Shown here: positions 7,606-15,984 of the stretch, in pieces
How positions within the stretch are numbered: the first letter of the stretch is position 1
Layout: every line of letters starts with the position of its first letter
NCBI GenBank assembly: GCA_028717885.1
Contig: JAQUMX010000010.1
Coordinates: 1-43,565, forward strand
Direction of reading: 5' to 3'
Length of the DNA: 43,565 nt
Source of the DNA: Candidatus Omnitrophota bacterium
GTDB lineage: Bacteria; Omnitrophota; Gorgyraeia; Gygaellales; Profunditerraquicolaceae
Notes under the pieces: generated by a model
The model's database searches: none
What the model was told of the DNA's origin: nothing
What the model saw: only the letters and a program-made list of their open reading frames with translations
Program-made: the position numbers and the translations under genes

Positions 7606-8124
7606 ATGAGAGGTTTTACGATAACGGAAATTTTGATTGCCGCCTGCATCTTCTTGGTATTAGTACTTTCCTTATTCCAGTCCCTGGATATCAGCAGGAG
7701 CCTCTGGTTTAATGACGAGGTATCTGTGGAGCTGCGCCGGGAAATCATCAAAACATTCACTAATATGGAGCGTGAATTAAAAGAAACCCGGCCGGCATTA
7801 ACCAACCTTGCCAGCGGCACCTCTAGCGCGACACTCACCTTCTGCGTCCCCCAGGATAATGACGGTGACGAAACAATCTTAAACTCTTTTGGGGATATCG
7901 AATGGTCTCCCCAGATTACCTATGCTTTAAACGACTCGCATCAGATTACCCGGACAGTTTCCGGCAATACTACGATCGTAGCAAATAATGTTTCGGATTT
8001 ATTATTTACCCGGCCGCTTAGCCCGGTGAATATCATTCAGGTTGATATTACGGCTTCGAAGAATAGCGCTTTTGGCAGGCAAATTCAGGATGCGGGGCAA
8101 ATCACCGTAGAGATGAGAAATTAA
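7606..8124 (+). CDS. Type IV pilin-like protein (PilW/GspJ-type minor pilin)
   Basis: 172 residues. The prepilin leader is just MRG, followed by FTITEILIAACIFLVLVL, with Glu at position +5 of the mature protein and a single hydrophobic helix. The remainder is a beta-rich head with CVPQDNDGDE at about 85-94. Three bases separate it from the preceding stop, so translation is probably coupled. A PilW/GspJ role is inferred from order (after a PilV/GspI-like and before a PilX-like gene) and size; sequence alone shows only that it is a class III prepilin. Confidence 0.8.
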   Translation: MRGFTITEILIAACIFLVLVLSLFQSLDISRSLWFNDEVSVELRREIIKTFTNMERELKETRPALTNLASGTSSATLTFCVPQDNDGDETILNSFGDIEWSPQITYALNDSHQITRTVSGNTTIVANNVSDLLFTRPLSPVNIIQVDITASKNSAFGRQIQDAGQITVEMRN

Positions 8125-8125
8125 A

Positions 8126-9409
8126 ATGAAGAATAATAAAGGTATTGCGCTGATTGCTACTTTTTTCGTGATTTGCATCCTGCTGATTTTTCTCGGCGCT
8201 TTCCTAAGCACGGATATCAATCAAAGTGTTACTTCCGATATTTTCCGCAGGCGCACAAAAGCTTTTTACCTTGCGGAGTCCGGGCTTGACCAGGCAATCA
8301 CCTGGCTACGCAGCCAGCCTTCTCCTCCGGTGGGAAACCACACTGACCCCTGGGGCGGAATACAAAATTTAGGCGGAGGTACTTATTCGGTTACGATTAC
8401 CGACTTAGGGATCATTGCCGGTTCCGGCAGCGTGCGCAGATACCAGGTAACTTCTACCGGCTCATTCAGAAACTTAAACCGTTCCGTAAGCAGCTACATT
8501 CAAGTAGATAATTATTCACGCTACCTCTGGTTTACCGACCGGGAAGTTTTTAACGGTACTACAGTCTGGTTCTGGACCCAGGACCACTTAAACGGCCCCA
8601 CCCAGACCAACGGGCATTTCAATATTATGGGAAACCCGATTTTCGAAAGCCAGGCGCGCTCCGTAGATACTTACATCCGCTTCTTTAATAACGGGAATAA
8701 TATCAATCTAAGCCAGACTACGAACCCGCCTTATGATAGCCCTGATTTCCAGCAGGGGATGTTTTTTGGCGTCACTCCCACTACTATGCCTAACCGCGCG
8801 CAGGCCCTGCGTAATGCCGCTGCCGCTGGTGGGTTATCGCTTACCGGAAACAGCACAGTAGTGCTTTTATCAGACGGCACGATGAATGTCACTAATCCCG
8901 GCCGGGAATGGACAAATCATAATATGGCCTTACCGGCAAACGGAACCCTTTTTGTAAACAGCGGAAACCTTACCATCTCAGGGACATTAAGCGGCAGGCT
9001 GACAGTAGGCGCAAACCAAAACGTAATTATTCCGAATAATATTTTATATGCCGATGACCCGAGGACCAACCCTGATTCTACTGATGTGCTGGGAATTATC
9101 GCCGAGGAAGATGTCATACTTACTTCAGGCGCGCCTTCTGATTTAGAGATTGACGCCTGCATCATGGCAATGGGTACCTCCTTCTATATGCAGAACTGGT
9201 GGATAGGGCCTCCAAAGGGAACGCTTACGGTTTTTGGCGGGATCATCCAGGACGAAAGAGGCCCGGTAGGCACCTTTAACAGCTCAACCGGGCAAAAGGT
9301 AAGCGGCTATTCCAAGGATTACGAATATGACCAGCGCTTGCTTGGCTCGCCTCCGCCTTTTATGCCGACTACCGGAGATTATGTCGTACTTTCCTGGGAG
9401 GAAAATTAA
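8126..9409 (+). CDS. PilX-like pilus assembly protein with large C-terminal region
   Basis: 427 residues. The N-terminus (KGIALIATFFVICILLIFLG) is a hydrophobic helix preceded by KNNKG, and RRRTKAFYLAESGLDQAITWL (residues 41-61) is the conserved PilX/GspK-type segment AFYLAESG. The long remainder is rich in Asn, Gly, Thr and Ser and resembles repetitive beta-sheet sequence, much longer than the short E. coli-type PilX. It starts one base after the previous stop. Its likely role is a tip or minor subunit of the pilus or pseudopilus, with the large head exposed outside the cell; the head function is unknown. Confidence 0.75.
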   Translation: MKNNKGIALIATFFVICILLIFLGAFLSTDINQSVTSDIFRRRTKAFYLAESGLDQAITWLRSQPSPPVGNHTDPWGGIQNLGGGTYSVTITDLGIIAGSGSVRRYQVTSTGSFRNLNRSVSSYIQVDNYSRYLWFTDREVFNGTTVWFWTQDHLNGPTQTNGHFNIMGNPIFESQARSVDTYIRFFNNGNNINLSQTTNPPYDSPDFQQGMFFGVTPTTMPNRAQALRNAAAAGGLSLTGNSTVVLLSDGTMNVTNPGREWTNHNMALPANGTLFVNSGNLTISGTLSGRLTVGANQNVIIPNNILYADDPRTNPDSTDVLGIIAEEDVILTSGAPSDLEIDACIMAMGTSFYMQNWWIGPPKGTLTVFGGIIQDERGPVGTFNSSTGQKVSGYSKDYEYDQRLLGSPPPFMPTTGDYVVLSWEEN

Positions 9410-9412
9410 ACC

Positions 9413-9859
9413 ATGAAAACCAAAACCGTTTATTATTTTTTTGTTATTCTTATAATTGTGGTATTAGCAAGCGCCATTTTTACCGCCTGGCTAAATAGAG
9501 AACAAACTAAAATCCTTCCCGCCGTAAAAGAACCTGCAACAGTTATGCCGGAGACCCAAAACCATCTGGTACATTCATCACAAACCGTTCCGCTGCCTGG
9601 TGAGCCTCAGGAGCAGTTACCGGCTAAGAACATCTCATCTATCGTGCAGGTCCCGGGGATTACCGTAATCTCTCAGGAACCGGCAATGCAAACTCCGGGC
9701 ATAGTAAAATTACCGGAAAAGCAACAAATCAAAAATATTCCCTCGCAGCCTACTCAAAGTAACCAACCTGTTATCACCTCAGGATACAAAAAAATCGGAA
9801 AAATCCCTCCTGAAGCCGAAAGAAAAGAAATGAACCAACAAGGCATCATCATGTATTAA
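9413..9859 (+). CDS. Membrane-anchored proline-rich protein of unknown function
   Basis: 148 residues. A short basic start (MKTK) leads into one hydrophobic helix (about residues 6-25), then about 120 residues rich in Pro, Gln, Val and Thr without a recognisable fold. This is the layout of an inner-membrane anchored periplasmic linker protein. It begins three bases after the PilX-like gene and ends the minor-pilin operon, so a role in assembling that structure is possible but not shown by the sequence. I recognise no family. Confidence 0.65.
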   Translation: MKTKTVYYFFVILIIVVLASAIFTAWLNREQTKILPAVKEPATVMPETQNHLVHSSQTVPLPGEPQEQLPAKNISSIVQVPGITVISQEPAMQTPGIVKLPEKQQIKNIPSQPTQSNQPVITSGYKKIGKIPPEAERKEMNQQGIIMY

Positions 9860-9878
9860 ATCCTGCCTCGTCTTCGCA

Positions 9879-9907
9879 TTGACAAAATTTACTTTCACTG
9901 TTATCAT
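9879..9907 (+). promoter_or_regulatory. Consensus promoter for comF, leaderless start
   Basis: TTGACA (9879-9884) and TATCAT (9902-9907), 17-nt spacer. Six bases separate the -10 box from the ATG at 9914, so the expected +1 is the A of the start codon itself. Confidence 0.8.
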
Positions 9908-9913
9908 ATACGC

Positions 9914-10639
9914 ATGCTGCGAAAGGCACTTAAGCCTCTGGTAAATTTAATTTACCCGAAAAAATGCCTTGCCTGCAGTACCAGGCTGGCAACCGAAACA
10001 ACTAATGTATTTACCTGCCGTGCCTGCGATGAGGCAATCAAAAAGAACCTGCCTCCCTTCTGTATTTCCTGCGGAAGGCAGTTGGAAAAAAAATCTTTTG
10101 CGAAAAATATCTGCGTTGATTGCCAGAGAAGGAAACTGCATTTCGACCGCGCCTTTAGCCCCTGCCGTTATGAAGGGGTGATTAAAGAACTGCTGCATCA
10201 GTTCAAATATAAAGGCAAGGACTACCTGGGAGAGCCATTAGGAAAGATCATGACTGATTTCATCAGAGAATACAACCTGCCGATAGATTACCTGGATTGC
10301 GTTATACCTGTCCCTTTGCACAAAGTTAAATTACGCGAAAGGGAATTTAATCAGGCAAAAGTCCTGGGAGAAAAAATCGCGCGCAGCTTCCAGAAAGACC
10401 TGCTTGATTCCGTGCTGGTGCGCAAACGCCACACCAAAGCGCAGGCGGAATTGGAGAAAAATGCCCGGCTTTTAAATGTACGGGACAGTTTCGCAGTTAC
10501 CGAAAGCTCGTTAGTAAAAAATAAAAATATCCTTTTGGTAGACGATGTGCTTACTACCGGCGCCACCTGTTCGGAAGCTGCCAAATCGCTTAAAGGCTCG
10601 GGAGCAAATATCGTTTTCGTCCTGACTTTGGCTAATTAA
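9914..10639 (+). CDS. comF: ComF-family phosphoribosyltransferase-like protein
   Basis: 241 residues. The N-terminal zinc-ribbon part has paired cysteines (KKCLAC, FTCRAC, FCISCG, ICVDCQ) and the C-terminal part is a type I phosphoribosyltransferase fold with the PRPP loop ILLVDDVLTTGATCSEA (about residues 209-225). HKVKLREREFNQA is a conserved ComF segment. In competent bacteria ComF helps DNA uptake across the inner membrane; its catalytic role is unproven. The gene lies right after the minor-pilin operon, which would suit a uptake link, but it has its own promoter and is translated with lptF (two bases downstream). The MLRKALKPLVNLIYP start is typical, supporting the leaderless reading. 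Confidence 0.9.
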   Translation: MLRKALKPLVNLIYPKKCLACSTRLATETTNVFTCRACDEAIKKNLPPFCISCGRQLEKKSFAKNICVDCQRRKLHFDRAFSPCRYEGVIKELLHQFKYKGKDYLGEPLGKIMTDFIREYNLPIDYLDCVIPVPLHKVKLREREFNQAKVLGEKIARSFQKDLLDSVLVRKRHTKAQAELEKNARLLNVRDSFAVTESSLVKNKNILLVDDVLTTGATCSEAAKSLKGSGANIVFVLTLAN

Positions 10640-10641
10640 CT

Positions 10642-11742
10642 ATGAGAATATTACGCAATTATTTTTTACGCGAATTTATTACGCCGCTTTTCCTCTCCCT
10701 GGGAGTTTTAAGCTTTGTTATGCTCTTAGGCAGCTTAATTAGGCTAACTGACCTAGTGATCAATAAAGGTGTAGATATTTTTAGCATCACCAAGCTGTTT
10801 TTATTCATGATGTCTTCTTCTTTAAGCTACACCCTGCCGCTTGGGACGCTAACCGCAGTATTGTTTTCCTTAGGCAGGCTCTCCAGCGACAATGAGATCA
10901 TGGCAATCCGGGCAAGCGGCGTGCATTTATTCAGCCTGATTTCTCCGCTTTTAACCGTGGGATTGATTTTAAGTTTACTGCTGGTTGTTTTTAATGACCG
11001 GGTTATTCCTTATGCGCATTTTGCGCAGCGTAAGACGATTATCGAAGTAGGGATGAAAAACCCGACCGCAGCTTTGGAGCCGGGGATTTTTATCAACTCT
11101 TTTCAGAAATATATCCTCTTTATTTATCAGATCGACCAGAAGAAAAACCGCATGGGGAATGTGCGCATTTACGAGCCACAGGAGGGCCGGCCCACCCGCA
11201 CTATCGTTGCAAAACGCGGAGAGTTCATTGCAATCCCGGAACAGAATATGGTGAAATTAAAACTTATGGACGGCACCTCTGACGAACCCGACCCAAAGAA
11301 CCCCACCAGTTTTTACAAATTAAATTTCAAAACTTATTTTATGTCCTTAAATCTTGGCCAGATGCGCGATAAAGACAAGATCGGCAAAAAACCAAAAGAT
11401 ATGACCGTAGCGGAATTGCACGAAGAAGCAAAAAAACTGGAGCGCGAAGGCATTGACCCTACTCCGTTACTTACGGAAATCAATGAAAAAATTTCCATGG
11501 CATTTTCTTGTTTCGTTTTTGTACTGCTGGGTTTTCCGCTCGCAGCAATTACCAAGCGCCGCGGCGTATTTATCAATTTCGCCATGGCATGCTTGTTTTT
11601 CGGATTATACTATGCGCTCCTTTTAGGAGCTGAAGCACTCTGCTTGCAGGGATTTGCCAATCCGCGCTTCATGATCTGGCTGCCGAATATTATTTTAGGC
11701 TCCCTGGGGGCATATTTAACTTACCGCGCATGCGCATCCTAG
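10642..11742 (+). CDS. lptF: LPS export permease of the LptF/LptG family (first copy)
   Basis: 366 residues. Three N-terminal membrane helices (starting RNYFLREFITPLFLSLGV), the conserved segment DNEIMAIRASG at about residues 89-99, a periplasmic beta-jellyroll-like region, and three C-terminal helices. This is the YjgP/YjgQ family that forms the inner-membrane channel of the LPS transporter together with LptB. Two tandem family members form the expected heterodimer; which is F and which is G is assigned only by order. It starts two bases after comF and overlaps the next gene by 13 nt. Confidence 0.88.
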   Translation: MRILRNYFLREFITPLFLSLGVLSFVMLLGSLIRLTDLVINKGVDIFSITKLFLFMMSSSLSYTLPLGTLTAVLFSLGRLSSDNEIMAIRASGVHLFSLISPLLTVGLILSLLLVVFNDRVIPYAHFAQRKTIIEVGMKNPTAALEPGIFINSFQKYILFIYQIDQKKNRMGNVRIYEPQEGRPTRTIVAKRGEFIAIPEQNMVKLKLMDGTSDEPDPKNPTSFYKLNFKTYFMSLNLGQMRDKDKIGKKPKDMTVAELHEEAKKLEREGIDPTPLLTEINEKISMAFSCFVFVLLGFPLAAITKRRGVFINFAMACLFFGLYYALLLGAEALCLQGFANPRFMIWLPNIILGSLGAYLTYRACAS

Positions 11743-12830
11743 ACCGCTATATCATAAAATCGGTTTTAAGTTTATTCGTAACCTGCCTATTAGTATTTCT
11801 TTTCCTCTATGTAATCATCGACCTTTTCTCAAACCTGGAAGATATGTTAAAGCAGCAGCTTAACTTCCAAATCCTCTTGCAATATTACATGTCTTACCTG
11901 CCGATTATTTTCGTGCAGGTAACCCCGATAGCCATACTCCTTGCAACATTGTACACCTTCGGAAAATTAAACCGCGATAATGAAATCATTGCCATGCGCG
12001 CTTCGGGCTTAAGCATCCTGCAAATCACCAGGACCGTAATCATCTTCGGCTTCTTAACCAGCATTTTTATCTTCTGGGTGAATGACCGTTTCGTACCTCA
12101 GGCGCTGGGCACCAATCAACGTATCCGTGAAGAAATGGAAAATGCCGATAAGCGCAACAAAAACAAACAGGCAGAAACTATCTATAACCTCTCCATGTAC
12201 GGGTCAAAAAACAGGCTCTTTTTTGTCAGTAAATTCATTCCGCCGCAAAATACCATGGAAGGCATCACTATCCTTGAAAATGACGAGCATCAGAATATCA
12301 CCAAAAAAATCGTGGCGAATAAAGGCGTTTTTCAGGATGGATTCTGGAAATTTTACCAGGTAATTACCTACACCTTTAATGACAGCCTGCAGACCGAAGA
12401 GGAACCGCAATATTTCGAGGAAGAAATAATGCCGATCCCGGAAACCCCGCATGAATTTATGACGCAAAGGGAAAGGCCGGATTTGATGACTATCGCGCAA
12501 TTGGATGATTATATCTGGAAGCTTTCGAAAAGCGGGGCAACTACGGTAATCAGGAACCTTAAAGTCGACCTTTACCAGCGCTTTAGCGCGCCATTCACTT
12601 CGATCGTAATCATATTCCTAGGGATCCCCTTTGCGCTCAAAATGCGTAAGCGCGCTACCGGATTATCGTCCTTGGGGCTATCGATGATTATGGGCTTTCT
12701 TTTTTATGTTTTAAACGCGGTAAGTATTGCTTTTGGCAAGGCGGGAATTTTGATTCCGTTATTAAGTGCTTCTCTGCCGCAGATCCTGGCTTTTATCTTC
12801 AGCCTCTATTTTATTTACACCCTTCCTTAA
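11730..12830 (+). CDS. lptG: LPS export permease of the LptF/LptG family (second copy)
   Basis: 366 residues, the same architecture as the upstream gene: three helices, DNEIIAMRASGLS at about residues 87-99, a soluble central region, and three C-terminal helices. It pairs with the preceding protein in the Lpt exporter and implies an outer membrane with LPS. lptB, lptC and lptA are not in the window. Its TAA stop shares the four bases TTAA (12827-12830) with the stop of the convergent alr gene, leaving no intergenic terminator. Confidence 0.88.
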   Translation: MRILDRYIIKSVLSLFVTCLLVFLFLYVIIDLFSNLEDMLKQQLNFQILLQYYMSYLPIIFVQVTPIAILLATLYTFGKLNRDNEIIAMRASGLSILQITRTVIIFGFLTSIFIFWVNDRFVPQALGTNQRIREEMENADKRNKNKQAETIYNLSMYGSKNRLFFVSKFIPPQNTMEGITILENDEHQNITKKIVANKGVFQDGFWKFYQVITYTFNDSLQTEEEPQYFEEEIMPIPETPHEFMTQRERPDLMTIAQLDDYIWKLSKSGATTVIRNLKVDLYQRFSAPFTSIVIIFLGIPFALKMRKRATGLSSLGLSMIMGFLFYVLNAVSIAFGKAGILIPLLSASLPQILAFIFSLYFIYTLP

Positions 12831-13951
12831 TCAAGGTAGACGCGCGGTACACGGCTGCCTAAACCACAGACAATTTCATAGGGGATAGTCCCGGAAAGTT
12901 TTGCTAACTCTTCTGCCGTAACTTTATTTTTTCCCTGGGAGCCGATTAAAACTACCTCCTCCCCCTCTTTTACCGCTAAATCCCCGACATCCACCATAAT
13001 CTGGTCCATACAAACCCGGCCGCTGATTTTAAAACGCCTACCCTTAATTAGCACTGAAGCGACATTCGAGAGGTTGCGCGGATAACCGTCTCCGTAACCA
13101 ATAGGCAGAGTAACAATAGTAGTTTTCTTTTTAGTAATATAGGTATGGCCGTAGCTGATCCCCTGCCCGGCAGAAACCCTTTTACAATAAACAATTTTTG
13201 TTTTTAAGGCTAAGGCAGGTTTCAGTTTTAAATCGATATCTTCGGAAGGATACAAACCATAAACTACAAGCCCGGGCCTGACCATATTAAAATGGCCTTC
13301 CTTGTAGCTGACTACGCCCATACTATTGGCGCAATGCAGCAAGGGAAAATGCATTCCTTCTTTTTCCAGCTTGCCGATCATCCGGTCGAAAAGCTGTATC
13401 TGATGCAAAGTAAATTCGCGGTTCATGTCTGCAAAGGCAAAATGCGTAAATACCCCTTCGATACGCAGATGCGATAACTTTGCGATTCTCTTAATCAGCA
13501 TTTCTGCATCGTATGGCGAAACGCCGATCCTGCCCATTCCGGTATCCACCTTAACATGCAGGTTAATTTTCTTTTTTAGGCTGGCGGCTTTTTTATTTAA
13601 GACGCGCGCTAAATTTTCCCCGCAGACAGTAGGAGTGAGATTATGCTTAAAGAGCGGGGTAGTATCCCGCTCAAAAATCATCCCTAAGACTAAAATCGGC
13701 AGCTTTATTCCTTCCTTGCGTAAAACTATCCCCTCATCGATGGAAGCAACGCCAAAATAATCCACCTTTAAGCTGGCTAATTTTTTTGCCACCCGCACTA
13801 ACCCATGGCCATAGGCATCTGCCTTGACAGTGACTAAAACCTTTGTCCCGGCTTTAAGAAATTTTTTTATCTGAACCAGGTTAAATTCCAGGTTCTTTAA
13901 ATTTACTTCTGCCCAGGTCGGCCGGTATCCGATATATTGCGTCTTACTCAT
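12827..13951 (-). CDS. alr: Alanine racemase
   Basis: 374 residues from the ATG at 13951, which overlaps the tsaB stop as ATGA; an in-frame start at 13966 is less likely. PLP-dependent conversion of L- to D-alanine for peptidoglycan. VTVKADAYGHG (about residues 39-49) holds the PLP lysine. KVDTGMGRIG, PIGYGDGYPR and the C-terminal MDQIMVDVG, with the substrate-side region, are all present. Alanine racemases often follow tsaE/tsaB. It is the last gene of the 28-gene minus-strand run. Confidence 0.95.
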   Translation of the reverse strand: MSKTQYIGYRPTWAEVNLKNLEFNLVQIKKFLKAGTKVLVTVKADAYGHGLVRVAKKLASLKVDYFGVASIDEGIVLRKEGIKLPILVLGMIFERDTTPLFKHNLTPTVCGENLARVLNKKAASLKKKINLHVKVDTGMGRIGVSPYDAEMLIKRIAKLSHLRIEGVFTHFAFADMNREFTLHQIQLFDRMIGKLEKEGMHFPLLHCANSMGVVSYKEGHFNMVRPGLVVYGLYPSEDIDLKLKPALALKTKIVYCKRVSAGQGISYGHTYITKKKTTIVTLPIGYGDGYPRNLSNVASVLIKGRRFKISGRVCMDQIMVDVGDLAVKEGEEVVLIGSQGKNKVTAEELAKLSGTIPYEIVCGLGSRVPRVYLD

Positions 13952-14622
13952 TTTTTTACTTGGCACTCCTGCGGATAAAGATAAATCGGCTTAACCTTAA
14001 AGGTATCGGTAACTTCCCGTTTTTTTATCCGCTGCAAACTTAAAGCCAAAAGGTTTGCGGGATTTAATTTCCAATAGTCTTTATCCAGCAATACCGCATT
14101 TTTTGCACGCTTGCTTAAGCTTTGTTGATATAAGTTCAAGGCATCCCCCAAAACAAGGGCCTTATTTTTTATTTTACTCACGAATTCATTTTCTGAAAGC
14201 AGCATGTAAGGAGAAACTCTTTTTATTCCTTTGTTCCCCCGTTTATAAATACTGCAAAAAATTAAATTCCGTTTGGCATCGATTGCCGGAATAATATAAT
14301 CGCTATTAAATCCTTCTGCATTTTCCGCCAGGATATCCAAAGTCGGAACCGCTACTATCGGCTTATTCAAGCTAAAAGCCAACCCCTTGATCGTGCTTAA
14401 GCCGACGCGTAATCCGGTAAAAGAGCCCGGCCCCACTCCGCAGGCAAGATAATCGATTTCTGAGGGCTTTAATTCAAGCGCATCGAGCACATTTTTAATT
14501 GTCGCCATCAACAGGCCGGAAAGCTTCCTGCCTGATTCCAGGCTGTATGCATAAACTTTGCCGTCATCATAAACACCTAAGCAAAGCGTATTGGTAGTAG
14601 TATCTATGGCTAATATTTTCAT
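13948..14622 (-). CDS. tsaB: tRNA N6-threonylcarbamoyladenosine biosynthesis protein TsaB
   Basis: 224 residues. ILAIDTTTNTLCLGVYDDG at the N-terminus and GVGPGSFTGLRVGLSTIKGLAF (about residues 62-83, a shortened ASKHA-like glycine loop) identify TsaB/YeaZ. It is the scaffold partner of TsaD and TsaE for the t6A modification of tRNAs reading ANN codons. tsaE lies 14 nt upstream and alr overlaps downstream. TsaD and TsaC are not in the window. Length is normal. Confidence 0.93.
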   Translation of the reverse strand: MKILAIDTTTNTLCLGVYDDGKVYAYSLESGRKLSGLLMATIKNVLDALELKPSEIDYLACGVGPGSFTGLRVGLSTIKGLAFSLNKPIVAVPTLDILAENAEGFNSDYIIPAIDAKRNLIFCSIYKRGNKGIKRVSPYMLLSENEFVSKIKNKALVLGDALNLYQQSLSKRAKNAVLLDKDYWKLNPANLLALSLQRIKKREVTDTFKVKPIYLYPQECQVKK

Positions 14623-14636
14623 CTTAATAATCCCTA

Positions 14637-15083
14637 TTATAGCAGAAATCTGGCATAATTTTTACCGATTGCGCTTAATTTGAAAACGCGTTTTTTCTCT
14701 GCTTTGATGGTAATTTCGATTTTTAAATATTCTTTAGGCAAGAACCCTTTTAAGCGCTCTGCCCATTCGATTACCGTAGCCCCGTCTGAATACAGGTATT
14801 CCTCATAACCTAAAGCCAGGATGTCACCGGAAGATTTCAAACGGTAAAGGTCAAAATGATACAAAGGGATTTTTGCCTGCGGATATTGGCGTAACAGCAC
14901 AAAAGACGGGCTGATAATATCTTTTTCATCCAATTTTAAGCCATGGGCAATGCCTTTAGTAAGCACAGTCTTGCCGCTGCCCAGATTACCAAATAAACAA
15001 ATAATATCCCCGGGCTTTAGCTTCCTGGCGATTACCTTGCCTAAATTCAAAGTATCTTTGACGCTGCGGGAAATAACCTTCAT
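14637..15083 (-). CDS. tsaE: tRNA threonylcarbamoyladenosine biosynthesis ATPase TsaE
   Basis: 148 residues. The P-loop GNLGSGKTVLTKGIA (about residues 33-47) and the segments SPSFVLLRQYP and HFDLYRLKS are those of TsaE/YjeE. The family hydrolyses ATP and resets the TsaBD complex during t6A synthesis. It follows thiL by one base and precedes tsaB in the same operon. Confidence 0.93.
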   Translation of the reverse strand: MKVISRSVKDTLNLGKVIARKLKPGDIICLFGNLGSGKTVLTKGIAHGLKLDEKDIISPSFVLLRQYPQAKIPLYHFDLYRLKSSGDILALGYEEYLYSDGATVIEWAERLKGFLPKEYLKIEITIKAEKKRVFKLSAIGKNYARFLL

Positions 15084-15084
15084 C

Positions 15085-15984
15085 TTAAAAATGCTGGTAG
15101 CCTTTACCAGAAATTTTTATCTCTTTGCCGGACTGGTTAATCAATTTTAAACCTTGTTTTTTTTCGATGATTTCTCCGATTGCCTGAAAATTCTTTGCGC
15201 GTTTATCCGAAAAAAACCGGTTTGCCTCTACAGGGCTAACCGTAAAAAGCAGCTCAAAATCCTCTCCCGAGGCCAAAGCATCATTTAATCCTGAGGCTAC
15301 TTTACTTATCGGGACCCGTGGAGCAAAAATCAATCCGCCCGTGCCGCTTGCTTTAAGAATATGGCCTAAGTCCGCAAGCAAACCATCGGAGATATCGATC
15401 ATGGAATGTATTTTGAAGTTTTCTACCAGAAAACGCGCTTCTTTCAAACGCGGTGTAAATTTAAGGTGCTTGTCCAATATTGAACCGCCCAGGCAGCCGC
15501 TCACAAAAATAATATCGCCTTTCTTTGCCCCGCTTCTTAATACCAGGTATTTTTTCTCGACTAAACCCAACATCGAAACATCAATCACTGTTTTTTCCGA
15601 ATGGCTTATGTCACCGCCGACAATATTAACCCCATATTGCTTGGCAATATCGTTCATCCCCTTAAAAAGCCGATCGCAGTACTTAAGCGTACTTTTTTTC
15701 GGTACCCCTAAAGAAATTACTGCATGCATAGGCTTACCGGCACAAGCAGCAATATCGCTTAAAGAAACCGCAATAGCTTTCCTGCCGACAAGATATGGAT
15801 TTGCGCTGCTAAGAAAATCTACTCCTTCGATCAGCATGTCGCAAGTAAAAAGCTGATAATATTGCCGATTAAAAGTTAATACCGCGCAGTCGTCTCCGGA
15901 ACCAACAATAACCGAACGGCTGTTCTTAATCTTCCTGGCAAACCGTTCGATTAATCCGAATTCTCCGATATCTTTTATTTGCAT
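15085..15984 (-). CDS. thiL: Thiamine-monophosphate kinase
   Basis: 299 residues. AIRS/PurM-like kinase that phosphorylates thiamine monophosphate to the diphosphate. IGEFGLIERF and VGSGDDCAVL at the start, FTCDMLIEGVDF (about residues 47-58), GGDISHS and MIDISDGLLADLGH are ThiL signatures, the Asp residues binding magnesium and ATP. Its start overlaps the end of mtnA by 10 nt. No other thiamine gene is nearby. Confidence 0.93.
   Translation of the reverse strand: MQIKDIGEFGLIERFARKIKNSRSVIVGSGDDCAVLTFNRQYYQLFTCDMLIEGVDFLSSANPYLVGRKAIAVSLSDIAACAGKPMHAVISLGVPKKSTLKYCDRLFKGMNDIAKQYGVNIVGGDISHSEKTVIDVSMLGLVEKKYLVLRSGAKKGDIIFVSGCLGGSILDKHLKFTPRLKEARFLVENFKIHSMIDISDGLLADLGHILKASGTGGLIFAPRVPISKVASGLNDALASGEDFELLFTVSPVEANRFFSDKRAKNFQAIGEIIEKKQGLKLINQSGKEIKISGKGYQHF

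Noticed and set aside
15341-15856. Plus-strand open frame of 171 codons
   Set aside because: Shadow of thiL on the opposite strand with no family resemblance.
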